Assembly (NCBI GenBank): GCA_014189685.1
Contig: DVAB01000007.1
Location: 1-39,358, forward strand
Direction: 5' to 3'
Source: Candidatus Naiadarchaeum limnaeum
Lineage (GTDB): Archaea; Undinarchaeota; Undinarchaeia; Undinarchaeales; Naiadarchaeaceae
Length of the DNA: 39,358 bases
The position numbers and the translations under genes were made by a program. Of this stretch, positions 26,143 to 35,780 are shown one piece after another; position 1 is the stretch's first letter, and the number at the start of each line of letters is the position of its first letter. The notes beneath the pieces were generated by a model. That model did not search any database. It saw only the letters and a list, made by a program, of their open reading frames with translations, and had not been told where the DNA came from.

Positions 26143-27378
26143 CTAAAAGAGCTCTTTTCCAGCTCCTTTCTTTCCAACAAACTCATCTATCTCAACAATT
26201 AAATTTCCACGCAAGAAAACTTTCTCAATTTTTCCGCGCAATTCCCAGTTGTTATAAGGACTCCAGCCGCATTTTGAGTGCAATTCTTCTGCTTTTACTT
26301 TTTTCCATTCATCTTTACTAACAACAACTAAATCAGCATCCTTCCCTTTCTCAATCAAGCCCTTGTTTTCTAATCCGAAAGTTTTTGCTGCACCCTCTGA
26401 GCTCAATCTTGCTATCTCAATCCACTCCAACTTCCCCCTATACGCATAATCAATTAACAAAGGCAAAAACAATTCAATGCTTGGAATTCCATTTGGCGGG
26501 TTTTCTAATTCCTTTTCCTCTAAAGTATGTGGAGCATGGTCTGTGCTCAAACAATCAACTCTATCTAAATTTTTCCATAATTCTTCTCGCTCTTCTCTAG
26601 TTCTTACAGGTGGTTTCATTTTTATGAAGTATCCAAGCTCTTCTTTGTAATTCGTATCAAAGAATAGATGTGGAATATTAACCTCAACTGTTGAATTTTG
26701 GCAGTTTCTAATTAGATCAAGCGATTTTTTTGTCGTGCAGTGCGAAAAATGAATTTTGTTTCTGTTAAAATTACATTTAACAATATTTTCAATCGCTTTC
26801 AACTCAGCCTCAAGCGGCCGCCCCTCTTTTTTCTCAACGGTTTTTCTGTCTTCGGGGTGCACTGCTATAATTTTTCCTTTTAATTTGTTTAAGGCTATTT
26901 GTAAGTTTTCATAACTAATTTTTTCATCAAGATAAGCCTTGTAAGCAAATGCATTTACTTTATCAATTTTCTCTACATTTTTATCATGCACCTCTGCATA
27001 CAATCCATAGTCAACAACTGCCTTTTTCTTAATCTCCTTTCTCTTTAACTCAAGCGCTGCATTTGAATCAATATCCGGATTGTTGTTTGGCATATCCAAA
27101 ACTGTTGTAACTCCTCCAAAAGCCGCTGAAAGAGTGCCTGTGTAAAAATCCTCTTTGTGTGTTTTTCCAGGATCGCGGAAATGGACATGCGGATCAATTG
27201 CGCCTGGCAAAACAATTTTTCCTTTCAGGTCAATAGTTTCTTCTGCCTTTGGAGTATGCGCTGTTTTTTTAATTTCAAAAATTTTTCCATTATCAACAGC
27301 AATATTTGCCTCTATTATTTCCTTGCTTGTTACAATTTTGCAGTTTTTTAAAACCAAATCAACGTTCATTTTTTCCAA
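26143..27378 (-). CDS. pyrC: Dihydroorotase
   Basis: LPGAIDPHVHFRDPGKTHKEDFYTGTLSAAFGGVTTVLDMPNNNP; CLSTDHAPHTLEEK. Confidence 0.95.
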   Translation of the reverse strand: MEKMNVDLVLKNCKIVTSKEIIEANIAVDNGKIFEIKKTAHTPKAEETIDLKGKIVLPGAIDPHVHFRDPGKTHKEDFYTGTLSAAFGGVTTVLDMPNNNPDIDSNAALELKRKEIKKKAVVDYGLYAEVHDKNVEKIDKVNAFAYKAYLDEKISYENLQIALNKLKGKIIAVHPEDRKTVEKKEGRPLEAELKAIENIVKCNFNRNKIHFSHCTTKKSLDLIRNCQNSTVEVNIPHLFFDTNYKEELGYFIKMKPPVRTREEREELWKNLDRVDCLSTDHAPHTLEEKELENPPNGIPSIELFLPLLIDYAYRGKLEWIEIARLSSEGAAKTFGLENKGLIEKGKDADLVVVSKDEWKKVKAEELHSKCGWSPYNNWELRGKIEKVFLRGNLIVEIDEFVGKKGAGKELF

Positions 27379-28163
27379 TATTGCAGCACTCCTGCTTTAT
27401 CTCTATGTGAAACTCCAAACTCTTTCAACCTTTTTAATTCTCTCATTTCCACAACAGGTCCGTCTATGCACAAAATTAAATCATCCATCATGCAACTTCC
27501 ACATATTCCAAAACCGCATTTCATAATTCTTTCCAAACTCGCCTGCAAATCCAAATTATTTTTCGCGCAAATATCAAAAATAGCCTTTTCCATCATTTCC
27601 GGACCGCAAGTATAAACACAATCAAATTTCTTTTTCTTTAATTCTTGCTCAAAAGGCTCAATTACCAATCCTTTGTGTCCTGTACTGCCATCATTTGTTG
27701 AAATATACACAGTTGAAACTTTCTCAAGCCTTTTTACAAAAAGCAAATCCTCTCTTGTTCGTGCGCCCAGGAAAGAATCAATCTGAACTTCTTTGTGCGA
27801 ACTTTTTATTCGCTCTGCGAACAATCCTAAAGGCGCAGCTCCGTATCCGCCTGCAACTAAAGCAATTCTTTTCGTCCCTATCTTTAAAGTAAAAGGCTTT
27901 CCAAAAGGCCCTCTCAATCCAATATAGTCTCCAATTTTTTTCGCATGCAGAGAGTTGCTTGCTGGCCCGATTGCAGCTACGCTTATTGCAATTGATTTTT
28001 TATCCGAGTATGCAACTGACATTGGGACTTCCTCGCTTCCTGGAACCCAAACCATTAAAAATTGTCCAGGCTCAGCAATTTTATTAAATTTGAAAAAGAA
28101 TGTGCTAACTTTTGGTGTTTCTTTTACAATGTCGACTAGTTCGAAAGATCTCTGAATGGTCAT
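27366..28163 (-). CDS. pyrK: Dihydroorotate dehydrogenase electron-transfer subunit
   Basis: FNR-like fold; MKCGFGICGSCMMDDLILCIDGPVV 2Fe-2S cluster motif; next to pyrC and pyrD. Confidence 0.92.
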   Translation of the reverse strand: MTIQRSFELVDIVKETPKVSTFFFKFNKIAEPGQFLMVWVPGSEEVPMSVAYSDKKSIAISVAAIGPASNSLHAKKIGDYIGLRGPFGKPFTLKIGTKRIALVAGGYGAAPLGLFAERIKSSHKEVQIDSFLGARTREDLLFVKRLEKVSTVYISTNDGSTGHKGLVIEPFEQELKKKKFDCVYTCGPEMMEKAIFDICAKNNLDLQASLERIMKCGFGICGSCMMDDLILCIDGPVVEMRELKRLKEFGVSHRDKAGVLQYWKK

Positions 28164-28208
28164 TCTCAAGCCTAATTCGAAAAAGCTCTATATATAATAT
28201 TTTAAAAA

Positions 28209-28460
28209 TTACCTTTTCCTTCTCTTTCTAACTTCTGCTTCAATCTCCTCAATACTTGGAGTTGTCGCAATTGTATATCCAACCCATAAAACAATTAGCA
28301 TTATTACAACAAGCAGAACTGTTGCGAAAATTTTGATTGCGAGCCACTGATTTGTCTTTAAAATATCCTCTGTGCCCCACATAACATAGACCCAAGCGAC
28401 AATAATTAGTACTGAAATCACGCTTAGCAAGAATCCAAATGCTTTGTCTTGTGCTGCCAT
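28209..28460 (-). CDS. Small two-TM membrane protein
   Basis: Two hydrophobic segments, basic C-terminus. Confidence 0.7.
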   Translation of the reverse strand: MAAQDKAFGFLLSVISVLIIVAWVYVMWGTEDILKTNQWLAIKIFATVLLVVIMLIVLWVGYTIATTPSIEEIEAEVRKRRKR

Positions 28461-28492
28461 GGTTATGTATAACTCTTAGCCCTTTTTAAATA

Positions 28493-29401
28493 TTATCTTT
28501 TGTGTGCCAATCCAGTTAGTTCAGCTGCGCTTTTGTAGCCTTTTCTATGCAAAAACTTATCTAATTCATTTGAAATTCTCTTAAAAGCATTTGGCCCCTC
28601 ATTTATTGCCGCTGTACCCATTCCAACCGCAGTTGCGCCTGCCATCATTAGTTCAGCTGCATCTTCTCCGCTTAAAACTCCGCCTGTTCCTATAACAGGA
28701 ATGCGCACATTTTCATAAATATCATAAATGCACCTAACAGCAACCGGCCTTAAAGCCGCTCCTGAAAGTCCACCTGATAAATTTGTTAAAATTACTTTTC
28801 CTGTTTCAACATCTATTGCAAGCGCAGGCATCGTGTTTATTGCAGTTATCCCATCAGCGCCTGCTTTTTCACAAGCAACTGCAATCTCAGAAATTTTATT
28901 CACATTCGGTCCCAATTTTGCAAAAACAGGCTTTTTAACAATTTTTTTTACTTTTGAAACAACTTCTGCAGCAACCTCTGGGGATTGAGAAAACTCTAAA
29001 GTCCCTTTTGTATTTGGGCAGCTTAAATCAAGCTCAACAGCATCTCCAAGATTTCCAATTTTTTCAGCAACTTTAACAAATTCATCAACACTAAAGCCTA
29101 CACAGCTTACAATTATTGGACTTTCAGCCCCTGATTTTGCAATTTTTAATTCCTGCAAAAAATTTTCAGCCCCTGGATTTGGAAGCCCCATAGCATTTAA
29201 CAAACTTTTGTTTTCAAGCTCAACAATATTTGGAGTTTCGTGCCCATCCCTTGGCTTGAGTGAAATTGATTTTGTAGTAACCGCGCCGGCGTGCTTTGAA
29301 ATGCGTTTCAAAATTTCTCCCGTGTTCCCCAAAATTCCCGCAGCTAGGACTGTTGGATTCTTAAGAGTAAGCCCGCATAAATTTATTCGAAGGTTTGCCA
29401 T
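28493..29401 (-). CDS. pyrD: Dihydroorotate dehydrogenase catalytic subunit
   Basis: LSCPNTKGTLEF; PVFAKLGPNVNKISEIAVACEKAGADGITAINTM; VIGTGGVLSGEDAAELMMAGATAVGMGTA; likely start MANLRINL at 29401. Confidence 0.94.
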   Translation of the reverse strand: MANLRINLCGLTLKNPTVLAAGILGNTGEILKRISKHAGAVTTKSISLKPRDGHETPNIVELENKSLLNAMGLPNPGAENFLQELKIAKSGAESPIIVSCVGFSVDEFVKVAEKIGNLGDAVELDLSCPNTKGTLEFSQSPEVAAEVVSKVKKIVKKPVFAKLGPNVNKISEIAVACEKAGADGITAINTMPALAIDVETGKVILTNLSGGLSGAALRPVAVRCIYDIYENVRIPVIGTGGVLSGEDAAELMMAGATAVGMGTAAINEGPNAFKRISNELDKFLHRKGYKSAAELTGLAHKR

Positions 29402-29468
29402 TTCTGCAATTAAAATTAGCTTGCGCATTTAAATATATATAAATATAGCACTGTCTACTATTTAATTA

Positions 29469-29642
29469 ATGGCGCTATATAGATTTGTAACTAGCCGCCC
29501 GAGACATGGGCATGGCGGTTGGCATTTTTTTAAATGTTTAAAATGTGCGAATACTGAATTTAGAAAAAGCTTCTTTTTTGGAGCTATCTGCGCGCAATGT
29601 GGAGCTAAGGCAAAGCCCCACGGGAATCCAGAGAAAGTATAG
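29469..29642 (+). CDS. 57-aa zinc-ribbon protein
   Basis: MALYRFVTSRPRHGHGGWHFFKCLKCANTEFRKSFFFGAICAQCGAKAKPHGNPEKV*; two CxxC knuckles; TATA-like sequence upstream; missing from the ORF track. Confidence 0.7.
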   Translation: MALYRFVTSRPRHGHGGWHFFKCLKCANTEFRKSFFFGAICAQCGAKAKPHGNPEKV

Positions 29643-29643
29643 C

Positions 29644-30375
29644 TTATCCAATACCCTCCTTTGTTATTTTAAGTTTAATGCTCTCTCCATCCTCCCTAAA
29701 CGAATGCTTAATCAGAGTTACTAATCGATCTTTTCCTTGTTTTTCAATCCAAAGTATAATTTTGCTCCAATAATCCAGAGCATCTCCTCCTGCAGGCATT
29801 AACTCTTCCAACTCTTTTTCATCTGTAAAAGAATCATAAACTTGGTTTGTAATTAAAACAGCGCACTTATAATCCCGGGCCAAATTTGCTAAAATTGAAA
29901 GCTGTTTTCCAAGCTCGCGGCCGAATGGCAAAATTTTTTCCCTACCCCCGCGCAGTTCCAATCTATATAAACTCACAAATGAGTCAATAACTATTAATGA
30001 AAAATTCTCATCCATAAAATTTCCCAATTTTTCAATTGCAATTCTTTGTTCGCTCAAATTTCTTGGATTGTACAAGTAAATTCGTTTCGCAATTTCAGCC
30101 GCTTTTTCCCCTGCCAATTGTTCAAATCTAAATTTATTAAAACTGTTTTCAGTGTCAATATAAGCAATCTCATTTCCATTTAAAGCAACCTGAACAGCTG
30201 CGCTCATACAAATATTTGTTTTTCCACTTCCTGCAGAGCCATAAATCTGAGTTATTAAACCACTTGGAAATCCGCCGCCAAGAAGATAATCCAAATTTGT
30301 GCTGCCGCTATGGATAAAATCATTCTTAGTGCTCTGAGTCTTTCTACTAAATATGCCCATAGAGAAAAGTGCCAT
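29644..30375 (-). CDS. radB: RadB-like RecA-family recombination protein
   Basis: Walker A GSAGSGKTN, Walker B LIVIDSFVSLYR, LLGGGFPSGLITQIYG; small RecA core without N-terminal HhH. Confidence 0.9.
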   Translation of the reverse strand: MALFSMGIFSRKTQSTKNDFIHSGSTNLDYLLGGGFPSGLITQIYGSAGSGKTNICMSAAVQVALNGNEIAYIDTENSFNKFRFEQLAGEKAAEIAKRIYLYNPRNLSEQRIAIEKLGNFMDENFSLIVIDSFVSLYRLELRGGREKILPFGRELGKQLSILANLARDYKCAVLITNQVYDSFTDEKELEELMPAGGDALDYWSKIILWIEKQGKDRLVTLIKHSFREDGESIKLKITKEGIG

Positions 30376-30446
30376 TTTCGGTATATTTAAAATTTTTTTA
30401 ACTCGCGCACACTTGTCGCAGTTTATCAATAGAAACCTTTATATAT

Positions 30447-30478
30447 CACCTTTTCATCTAAGATGAAGTGGTGAAAAG
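30447..30478 (+). promoter_or_regulatory. Near-perfect palindrome at the start of the RHH-like gene (operator or hairpin)
   Basis: CACC-TT-TTCATC-TAA-GATGAA-GT-GGTG just downstream of TATA (TTATATATC). Confidence 0.55.
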
Positions 30479-30761
30479 ATTCATCACTACGATGATAAGG
30501 CGCACAATTACTTTCAATGTGGATATTTATAATGAGTTAATGAACATCCGCGCAAGTGCAATCTCTGCTGGAAAAGAAATGTCTTTTACAACAATTGTAA
30601 ATGTTGTTCTTCTTGGGGGAATTTTAGGCGCGAATAAATTTGATACTTCTATTTGGAAAGAAATTTTAAGTTTTATTGAGGAAGAGAGCTCTGTACTTGA
30701 ACTAGAAGCTTTAAGAGATCAATATGTAGAGAAGATGGTAAAGAAGATGGCCACCCCATAG
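30468..30761 (+). CDS. Putative ribbon-helix-helix-type small protein
   Basis: RRTITFNVDIYNELMNIRASAISAGKEMSFTTIVNVVLLGG; start GTG 30468 or ATG 30492. Confidence 0.6.
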   Translation: MVKRFITTMIRRTITFNVDIYNELMNIRASAISAGKEMSFTTIVNVVLLGGILGANKFDTSIWKEILSFIEEESSVLELEALRDQYVEKMVKKMATP

Positions 30762-30810
30762 AAACTTTTTAATACCCTTTATTGTTATCCAAACTTATAC
30801 TATCATACGT

Positions 30811-30864
30811 AAAATCGCGAAGGCGATTTTCCTATCTCGCAAATAAGAAATAGGTGAAATTTGC
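30811..30864 (+). promoter_or_regulatory. Structured 5' leader of cdc48
   Basis: AAAATCGC-GAAG-GCGATTTT; CCTAT/ATAGG; GCAAAT/ATTTGC interleaved around SD AGGTGA. Confidence 0.5.
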
Positions 30865-30867
30865 TCA

Positions 30868-33144
30868 ATGGCTGAAAAACAAGAAATTGACCTCAAAGTC
30901 TCAAGGGCAATGCCCGAGGATGCGGAAAAAGGCATTGTTAGAATGGATGCTAAATCCATGCAGACAATTGGAATTGTTCCCGGAGATATCATTGAAATTG
31001 AAGGGGGCCGAGTAACAGTTGCCGTTGCTGCAAAAGCGTATCCTTCTGATGTCGGACTTGGAGTAATAAGAATGGATGGGCTTTTGCGAAGAAATGCAAA
31101 ATCCGGAATTGGGGAGCCTGTAAAAATTAGAAAAGCAGAAGTAAAAGAGGCTGAAAAAGTTGTTCTTGCACCTGCTCAAAAAGGAGTTCAAGTTCAAATT
31201 ATGGGCGGCGGACTTGAAAAAAGTTTAATGGGGCGCCCTGTCACAAAAGGAGATATTATTTCTCCGATTAGAGCGCGCAGAAAATCTTCTGTTGATCCTT
31301 TTGAGGATGTTTTCTCTGCCTTTGAGGAATCTTTCAGTCCTATGTTTGGATTTCCAGGATTAAAGCTGATGGTTGTAAACACAAAGCCAAAGGGCGCCTG
31401 TGTAATAACAGACATGACTGAAATTGAATTAAGCCCGCAGGCTGTTGAGGTTAAAGAGCTTGAAAAAATTCCGCAAGTTACTTACGAGGATATTGGGGGA
31501 TTGAGTGATGCTATTTCTAAAGTTCGAGAAATGATTGAACTTCCATTAAAGCATCCTGAACTTTTTGAAAAACTTGGGGTTGAGCCTCCAAAGGGAGTTC
31601 TTTTATACGGCCCGCCAGGAACTGGAAAGACTTTACTTGCAAAAGCTGTGGCGAATGAAACCAATGCAAATTTTATTGCAATAAACGGACCTGAAATCAT
31701 GAGCAAGTGGTATGGTGAATCAGAAAAACAGCTCAGGGAAGTTTTTGAGGAAGCTGAGAAGAGTGCCCCAAGCATAATTTTTATTGATGAGATAGATGCG
31801 ATAGCTCCAAAAAGAGAGGAAGTTACAGGAGAAGTTGAGAGAAGAGTTGTTGCAACTTTACTCTCTCAGATGGACGGTCTTAAAACAAGAGGGAAAGTTG
31901 TCGTTATTGCAGCCTCTAATAGGCCAGAGGCCCTTGATCCTGCTCTAAGACGAGGTGGAAGATTTGATAGAGAAATAGAAATCGGAGTTCCAGACAGAAA
32001 AGGGCGCAAAGAAGTTTTGCAGATTCACACAAGGGCAATGCCACTTGAGCCAGATGTAGATTTAGATGAGTGGGCAGATGTTACTTACGGATTTGTTGGA
32101 GCGGATTTGGAAGCTCTGTGTAAAGAAGCGGCAATGGCAACTCTGCGAAGAATTTTGCCCAAAATAAATATTGAGGAAGAAGGCGAAATCCCGCGGGAGC
32201 TTCTCGAGGAATTAAAAGTCCTGAAGAAAGATTTCAAGGATGCCTTTAAGAATGTCTCTCCAAGTGCAATGCGCGAAGTTTTAGTTGAAGTTCCAAAAGT
32301 AAAGTGGAATGACATAGGTGGTTTGGATGAATTAAAACAGCAATTAAAGGAAGCTGTTGAATGGCCGCTCAAGAATCCAAAAATGTTTAAGAAAATGGGG
32401 ATAAAACCGCCTAAAGGAATTTTACTCTATGGCCCGCCTGGAACCGGAAAAACACTTTTAGCAAAGGCAGTTGCGAATGAGAGCGATGCCAATTTTATCT
32501 CTGTAAAGGGTCCAGAAATATTCAGCAAATGGGTTGGAGAAAGTGAGCGGGCAATAAGAAAGATATTTGGGAAAGCTAAACAAGTTGCTCCGTGCATAGT
32601 TTTCTTTGATGAGCTGGATGCTATTGCTCCAATAAGGGGAAGAGACTCTGGAACTCATGTGACAGAGACTGTTGTGAATCAATTGCTCACAGAATTAGAC
32701 GGGCTTGAGGAATTGGAAGGCGTTGTTATCATAGGGGCAAGCAATCGTCCAGATATCATTGACCCCGGATTATTGCGCCCAGGCCGTTTTGATAGATTAC
32801 TGTTTACACCTGTTCCTGAAAAAGAAAGCCGCTTAAAAATATTCAAAGTTCACACAAAGAACATGCCTCTTGCAAAAGATGTTTCTATAGAAAAGCTTGC
32901 GGCTGAAACAGAAGAATATGTGGGAGCTGATATTGAAGCAATTTGCAGAGAAGCAGCAATGATTGCTCTGCGAAAATCTGGAATGAAAGCAGAGGAAGTT
33001 TCAATGGCAGAGTTTAAAGCAGCAATGGATGTTGTCAGGCCAACAATGAACGAGGAAATGAAAACATATTATGAAAACGTTTTCAAAGAATTTAAGAGAA
33101 AAGCAATAGCTGTTCCAGTTGAAAGACCAAAATATTTAGGATAA
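30868..33144 (+). CDS. cdc48: AAA+ ATPase, Cdc48/VAT (p97-like)
   Basis: Two AAA modules each with [17 protein letters not shown], Walker [14 protein letters not shown] and [13 protein letters not shown] motifs; N-domain at N-terminus. Confidence 0.97.
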   Translation: MAEKQEIDLKVSRAMPEDAEKGIVRMDAKSMQTIGIVPGDIIEIEGGRVTVAVAAKAYPSDVGLGVIRMDGLLRRNAKSGIGEPVKIRKAEVKEAEKVVLAPAQKGVQVQIMGGGLEKSLMGRPVTKGDIISPIRARRKSSVDPFEDVFSAFEESFSPMFGFPGLKLMVVNTKPKGACVITDMTEIELSPQAVEVKELEKIPQVTYEDIGGLSDAISKVREMIELPLKHPELFEKLGVEPPKGVLLYGPPGTGKTLLAKAVANETNANFIAINGPEIMSKWYGESEKQLREVFEEAEKSAPSIIFIDEIDAIAPKREEVTGEVERRVVATLLSQMDGLKTRGKVVVIAASNRPEALDPALRRGGRFDREIEIGVPDRKGRKEVLQIHTRAMPLEPDVDLDEWADVTYGFVGADLEALCKEAAMATLRRILPKINIEEEGEIPRELLEELKVLKKDFKDAFKNVSPSAMREVLVEVPKVKWNDIGGLDELKQQLKEAVEWPLKNPKMFKKMGIKPPKGILLYGPPGTGKTLLAKAVANESDANFISVKGPEIFSKWVGESERAIRKIFGKAKQVAPCIVFFDELDAIAPIRGRDSGTHVTETVVNQLLTELDGLEELEGVVIIGASNRPDIIDPGLLRPGRFDRLLFTPVPEKESRLKIFKVHTKNMPLAKDVSIEKLAAETEEYVGADIEAICREAAMIALRKSGMKAEEVSMAEFKAAMDVVRPTMNEEMKTYYENVFKEFKRKAIAVPVERPKYLG

Positions 33145-33152
33145 CTATATTT

Positions 33153-33539
33153 TTAATCTGATTTTACATTATCTACCTGATTTATTAATTCCTGCGCATC
33201 TTCAATAATCCTGTTCAAAGACTTTTTAACTTTGTGTTTTTGCGCATCCACAGATTCATATAGTCTATATTTTTGAATAGCGTTTGCAAAATCATCTCCT
33301 TCAATTTTTGTATATGGATTTTTATTTAATTCACGAGAAACATCCTTGCAAATCTCAGATAACCATTTGTTCATTTCAATTTTTACGCGTTTAGAAATAA
33401 TTTTATCACGGTCAATAACCTCTCTCATAACTCGAACAACAGCAGCATTTGGAAAAGGTAATTTTGCTTCTAATTCTGGAGCTATTTCCTCCTCTCCATT
33501 TTGATTCTTTTTTATAGCTTCTTGCTGTTCTTGAGCCAT
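33153..33539 (-). CDS. Histone-fold protein with N- and C-terminal extensions
   Basis: LPFPNAAVVRVMREVIDRDKIISKRVKIEMNKWLSEICKDVSRELNKNPYTKIEGDDFANAIQKYRLYE matches the archaeal/NF-Y-type histone fold pattern. Confidence 0.75.
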   Translation of the reverse strand: MAQEQQEAIKKNQNGEEEIAPELEAKLPFPNAAVVRVMREVIDRDKIISKRVKIEMNKWLSEICKDVSRELNKNPYTKIEGDDFANAIQKYRLYESVDAQKHKVKKSLNRIIEDAQELINQVDNVKSD

Positions 33540-33635
33540 TCCTGTCCCACCTCAAATCTTTTTAAAATGATTTTACTGCTCCTTTATTGTGCGTATTTAA
33601 ATACTTAATTGCGGCGCTGCATATTGGTTTTGGGT

Positions 33636-34568
33636 TTATTTTTGCCCCATAGTTGTTACAAACGCCCCATCTTTTTGCACAACCATAGTATGTTCGAATT
33701 GTGCAACTAAACCATTTCCTTTTTCTTTTAAAACAGGATACTGGTAAAGCGCTCCGAATTGGTTTAGCTCTCTAAATGCGAGCGCAAGCTTTAATTTCCC
33801 AATTTTTTTCTCAATCCAGCGCTTTGCAAATGGCAATTTTTCAAAATCTTTTTCAGCCATCATTAAAATTCTGCGCGCTTCCATCAACCTTACTGGAATT
33901 TTTGCTATAAATTCATAAATTTGAACTTCTTTATCATCATAAACCAATCCTTCTCCATTCGTACTAAAAGGCTCAATTGCAATTGACATTCCCTCTTCTA
34001 AAATTCCTCCTGATTTTTTCACATTTGGAATTATCGGCTCATCATGCTGAACATATTGCCCAACTCCGTGTCCTGTTAAATTTTCAATCGGCTTTACTCC
34101 AAAGCTTTTCATTGTATTTTCGATTGTTTCTCCAATTTTTTCAATTTTAACTCCGGGCTTAACCAACTCAATTGCTTTTTCTAAGCTTTTTTGGGCAGCT
34201 TCAATTAATTTTACATGCAAATCATTTTTCGGATTTGTTGTAATTGTAATTGCAGAATCTGCAATAAATCCGTCGACTTGCACCCCCAAATCAAACTTGA
34301 CTAAATCATCTTCTCCTAGGACAATTTTGCACTCATAATCAGGAGTATAGTGCGCCGCAATATTGTTAATTGAAATATTAGCAGGAAAAGCAAGCCTTGC
34401 ACCTTCCTCTTTAATTAAATTTTCAACTTTTTCTGCAATATCAAGAACTTTTGCTCCCGGCTTCGCTAACTTTTCAACTAAGTTTTTTGCTTTGATATTG
34501 ACCTTTCCAGCTTTTTTGTATTTTTCAAAAATTTCAGAGTCCATTAACATATGCGGCCTTGCTCCCAA
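33636..34568 (-). CDS. map: Methionine aminopeptidase, type 2
   Basis: PANISINNIAAHYTPD; LVKFDLGVQVDGFIADSAITI; NLTGHGVGQYVQHDEPIIPN; SIAIEPFSTNGEG; C-terminal QFEHTMVV. Confidence 0.96.
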   Translation of the reverse strand: MGARPHMLMDSEIFEKYKKAGKVNIKAKNLVEKLAKPGAKVLDIAEKVENLIKEEGARLAFPANISINNIAAHYTPDYECKIVLGEDDLVKFDLGVQVDGFIADSAITITTNPKNDLHVKLIEAAQKSLEKAIELVKPGVKIEKIGETIENTMKSFGVKPIENLTGHGVGQYVQHDEPIIPNVKKSGGILEEGMSIAIEPFSTNGEGLVYDDKEVQIYEFIAKIPVRLMEARRILMMAEKDFEKLPFAKRWIEKKIGKLKLALAFRELNQFGALYQYPVLKEKGNGLVAQFEHTMVVQKDGAFVTTMGQK

Positions 34569-35158
34569 ACCTCTATAACTCCATGTCTGAGTACTTTAAT
34601 TTTTCCATTTACCTGGACAACAGTGCTTGGACCCTTGTATTTTGTTTCTCCTTTACCAATCACTAAATCAACTTTTTTCTTAATCGACTTCGGGACTTCT
34701 TTCGCACTAATTGGATCTTTTCTTCCAGAGATATTTGCGCTTGTGCTTGTGATTGCGTGGCCAAATTTTCTTAAAAGTTCCTGTACAAATTCATTATTAG
34801 GGACCCTAATTCCCACATAAGCTGAATTTGTGATCCATCTCGGGACAGTTTTCTTCTTTTTTAGAACTAAAGTAATCGGGCCTGGTAGAAAATTATCAAT
34901 TAAAATTCGTGCTAAATCATTTACTTGCGCATATTTTTCAATATTTTCCTTCAAGCATGCGATTGAAAGTGCTTTTGTCTGCTCACGGCCTTTAAGCGCA
35001 TAAATCTTTTCTACTGCTTTTTTACTTTTTATATCAGCCCCAAGACCATAAACAGTTTCGGTTGGGTAAACAATAACTCCACTTTTTTTTAAAATTTGAA
35101 CAGCTTTCGCTACAATATCTTGTTTCTTACTTTTTGTTTTCGATCTTTTTGGTTTCAT
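34544..35158 (-). CDS. Sua5/YciO/YrdC family threonylcarbamoyl-AMP synthase
   Basis: GVIVYPTETVYGLGADIKSKKAVEKIYALKGR; PGPITLVLKKK; ITSTSANISGRKDP; GPSTVVQV. Confidence 0.93.
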   Translation of the reverse strand: MKPKRSKTKSKKQDIVAKAVQILKKSGVIVYPTETVYGLGADIKSKKAVEKIYALKGREQTKALSIACLKENIEKYAQVNDLARILIDNFLPGPITLVLKKKKTVPRWITNSAYVGIRVPNNEFVQELLRKFGHAITSTSANISGRKDPISAKEVPKSIKKKVDLVIGKGETKYKGPSTVVQVNGKIKVLRHGVIEVWEQGRIC

Positions 35159-35774
35159 TAATTAGTTTAGTAAAGTTTCTTCCTTTAAACATTACCGTGT
35201 GCATCCCAATTTTTTCTGCAGCCATATCTTCTGGCTTGTCTCCAATCATAACTGCTTCTCTTGCCCTGCATTTTGCTTTTTTCAGAGCCGTTCTGAAAAT
35301 TTTCTTGCTTGGTTTTTCAGATCCAACTTCTTCACTTATAACCACAATATCAAAAAATTTGCTCACATTCAATCTAATTAGTTTATCCCATTGTTTAGTC
35401 GCGCGGCCGTTAGTGATAATTCCAAGCTTATATCCACTTGCTTTTAATTTTTCTAGCGTTTTTTTAACCCCAGGAAACGGCTTTAGAAGTCTAAATTTTG
35501 TATTATGATATTCTACAATTCCTGCAGCAACTATTCTCGATCTTTCTTCTTTTTTTACTTTGTAGGCTTGAACTAATTTATCAAAATGCCCGGGATAATT
35601 TGATCCATATTTCTTAACAATCTGCAGTAATTTTTTAAACGCTGGTCCGAATTTTGTATTTAATCCAGCTTTAATCATCGCCTTAACCGCATTTTTGCGT
35701 GCATTTGTTGAAAGGCCGCGGCTATCAAAAAGAGTATTGTCAATATCAAAGAAAACCCATTTTATATTTTTCAT
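35127..35774 (-). CDS. HAD-superfamily hydrolase
   Basis: FFDIDNTLFDSR; GIITNGRATKQWDKL; GSEKPSKKIF; MIGDKPEDMAAEKIG. Confidence 0.93.
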   Translation of the reverse strand: MKNIKWVFFDIDNTLFDSRGLSTNARKNAVKAMIKAGLNTKFGPAFKKLLQIVKKYGSNYPGHFDKLVQAYKVKKEERSRIVAAGIVEYHNTKFRLLKPFPGVKKTLEKLKASGYKLGIITNGRATKQWDKLIRLNVSKFFDIVVISEEVGSEKPSKKIFRTALKKAKCRAREAVMIGDKPEDMAAEKIGMHTVMFKGRNFTKLINETKKIENKK

Positions 35775-35780
35775 CTTAGT

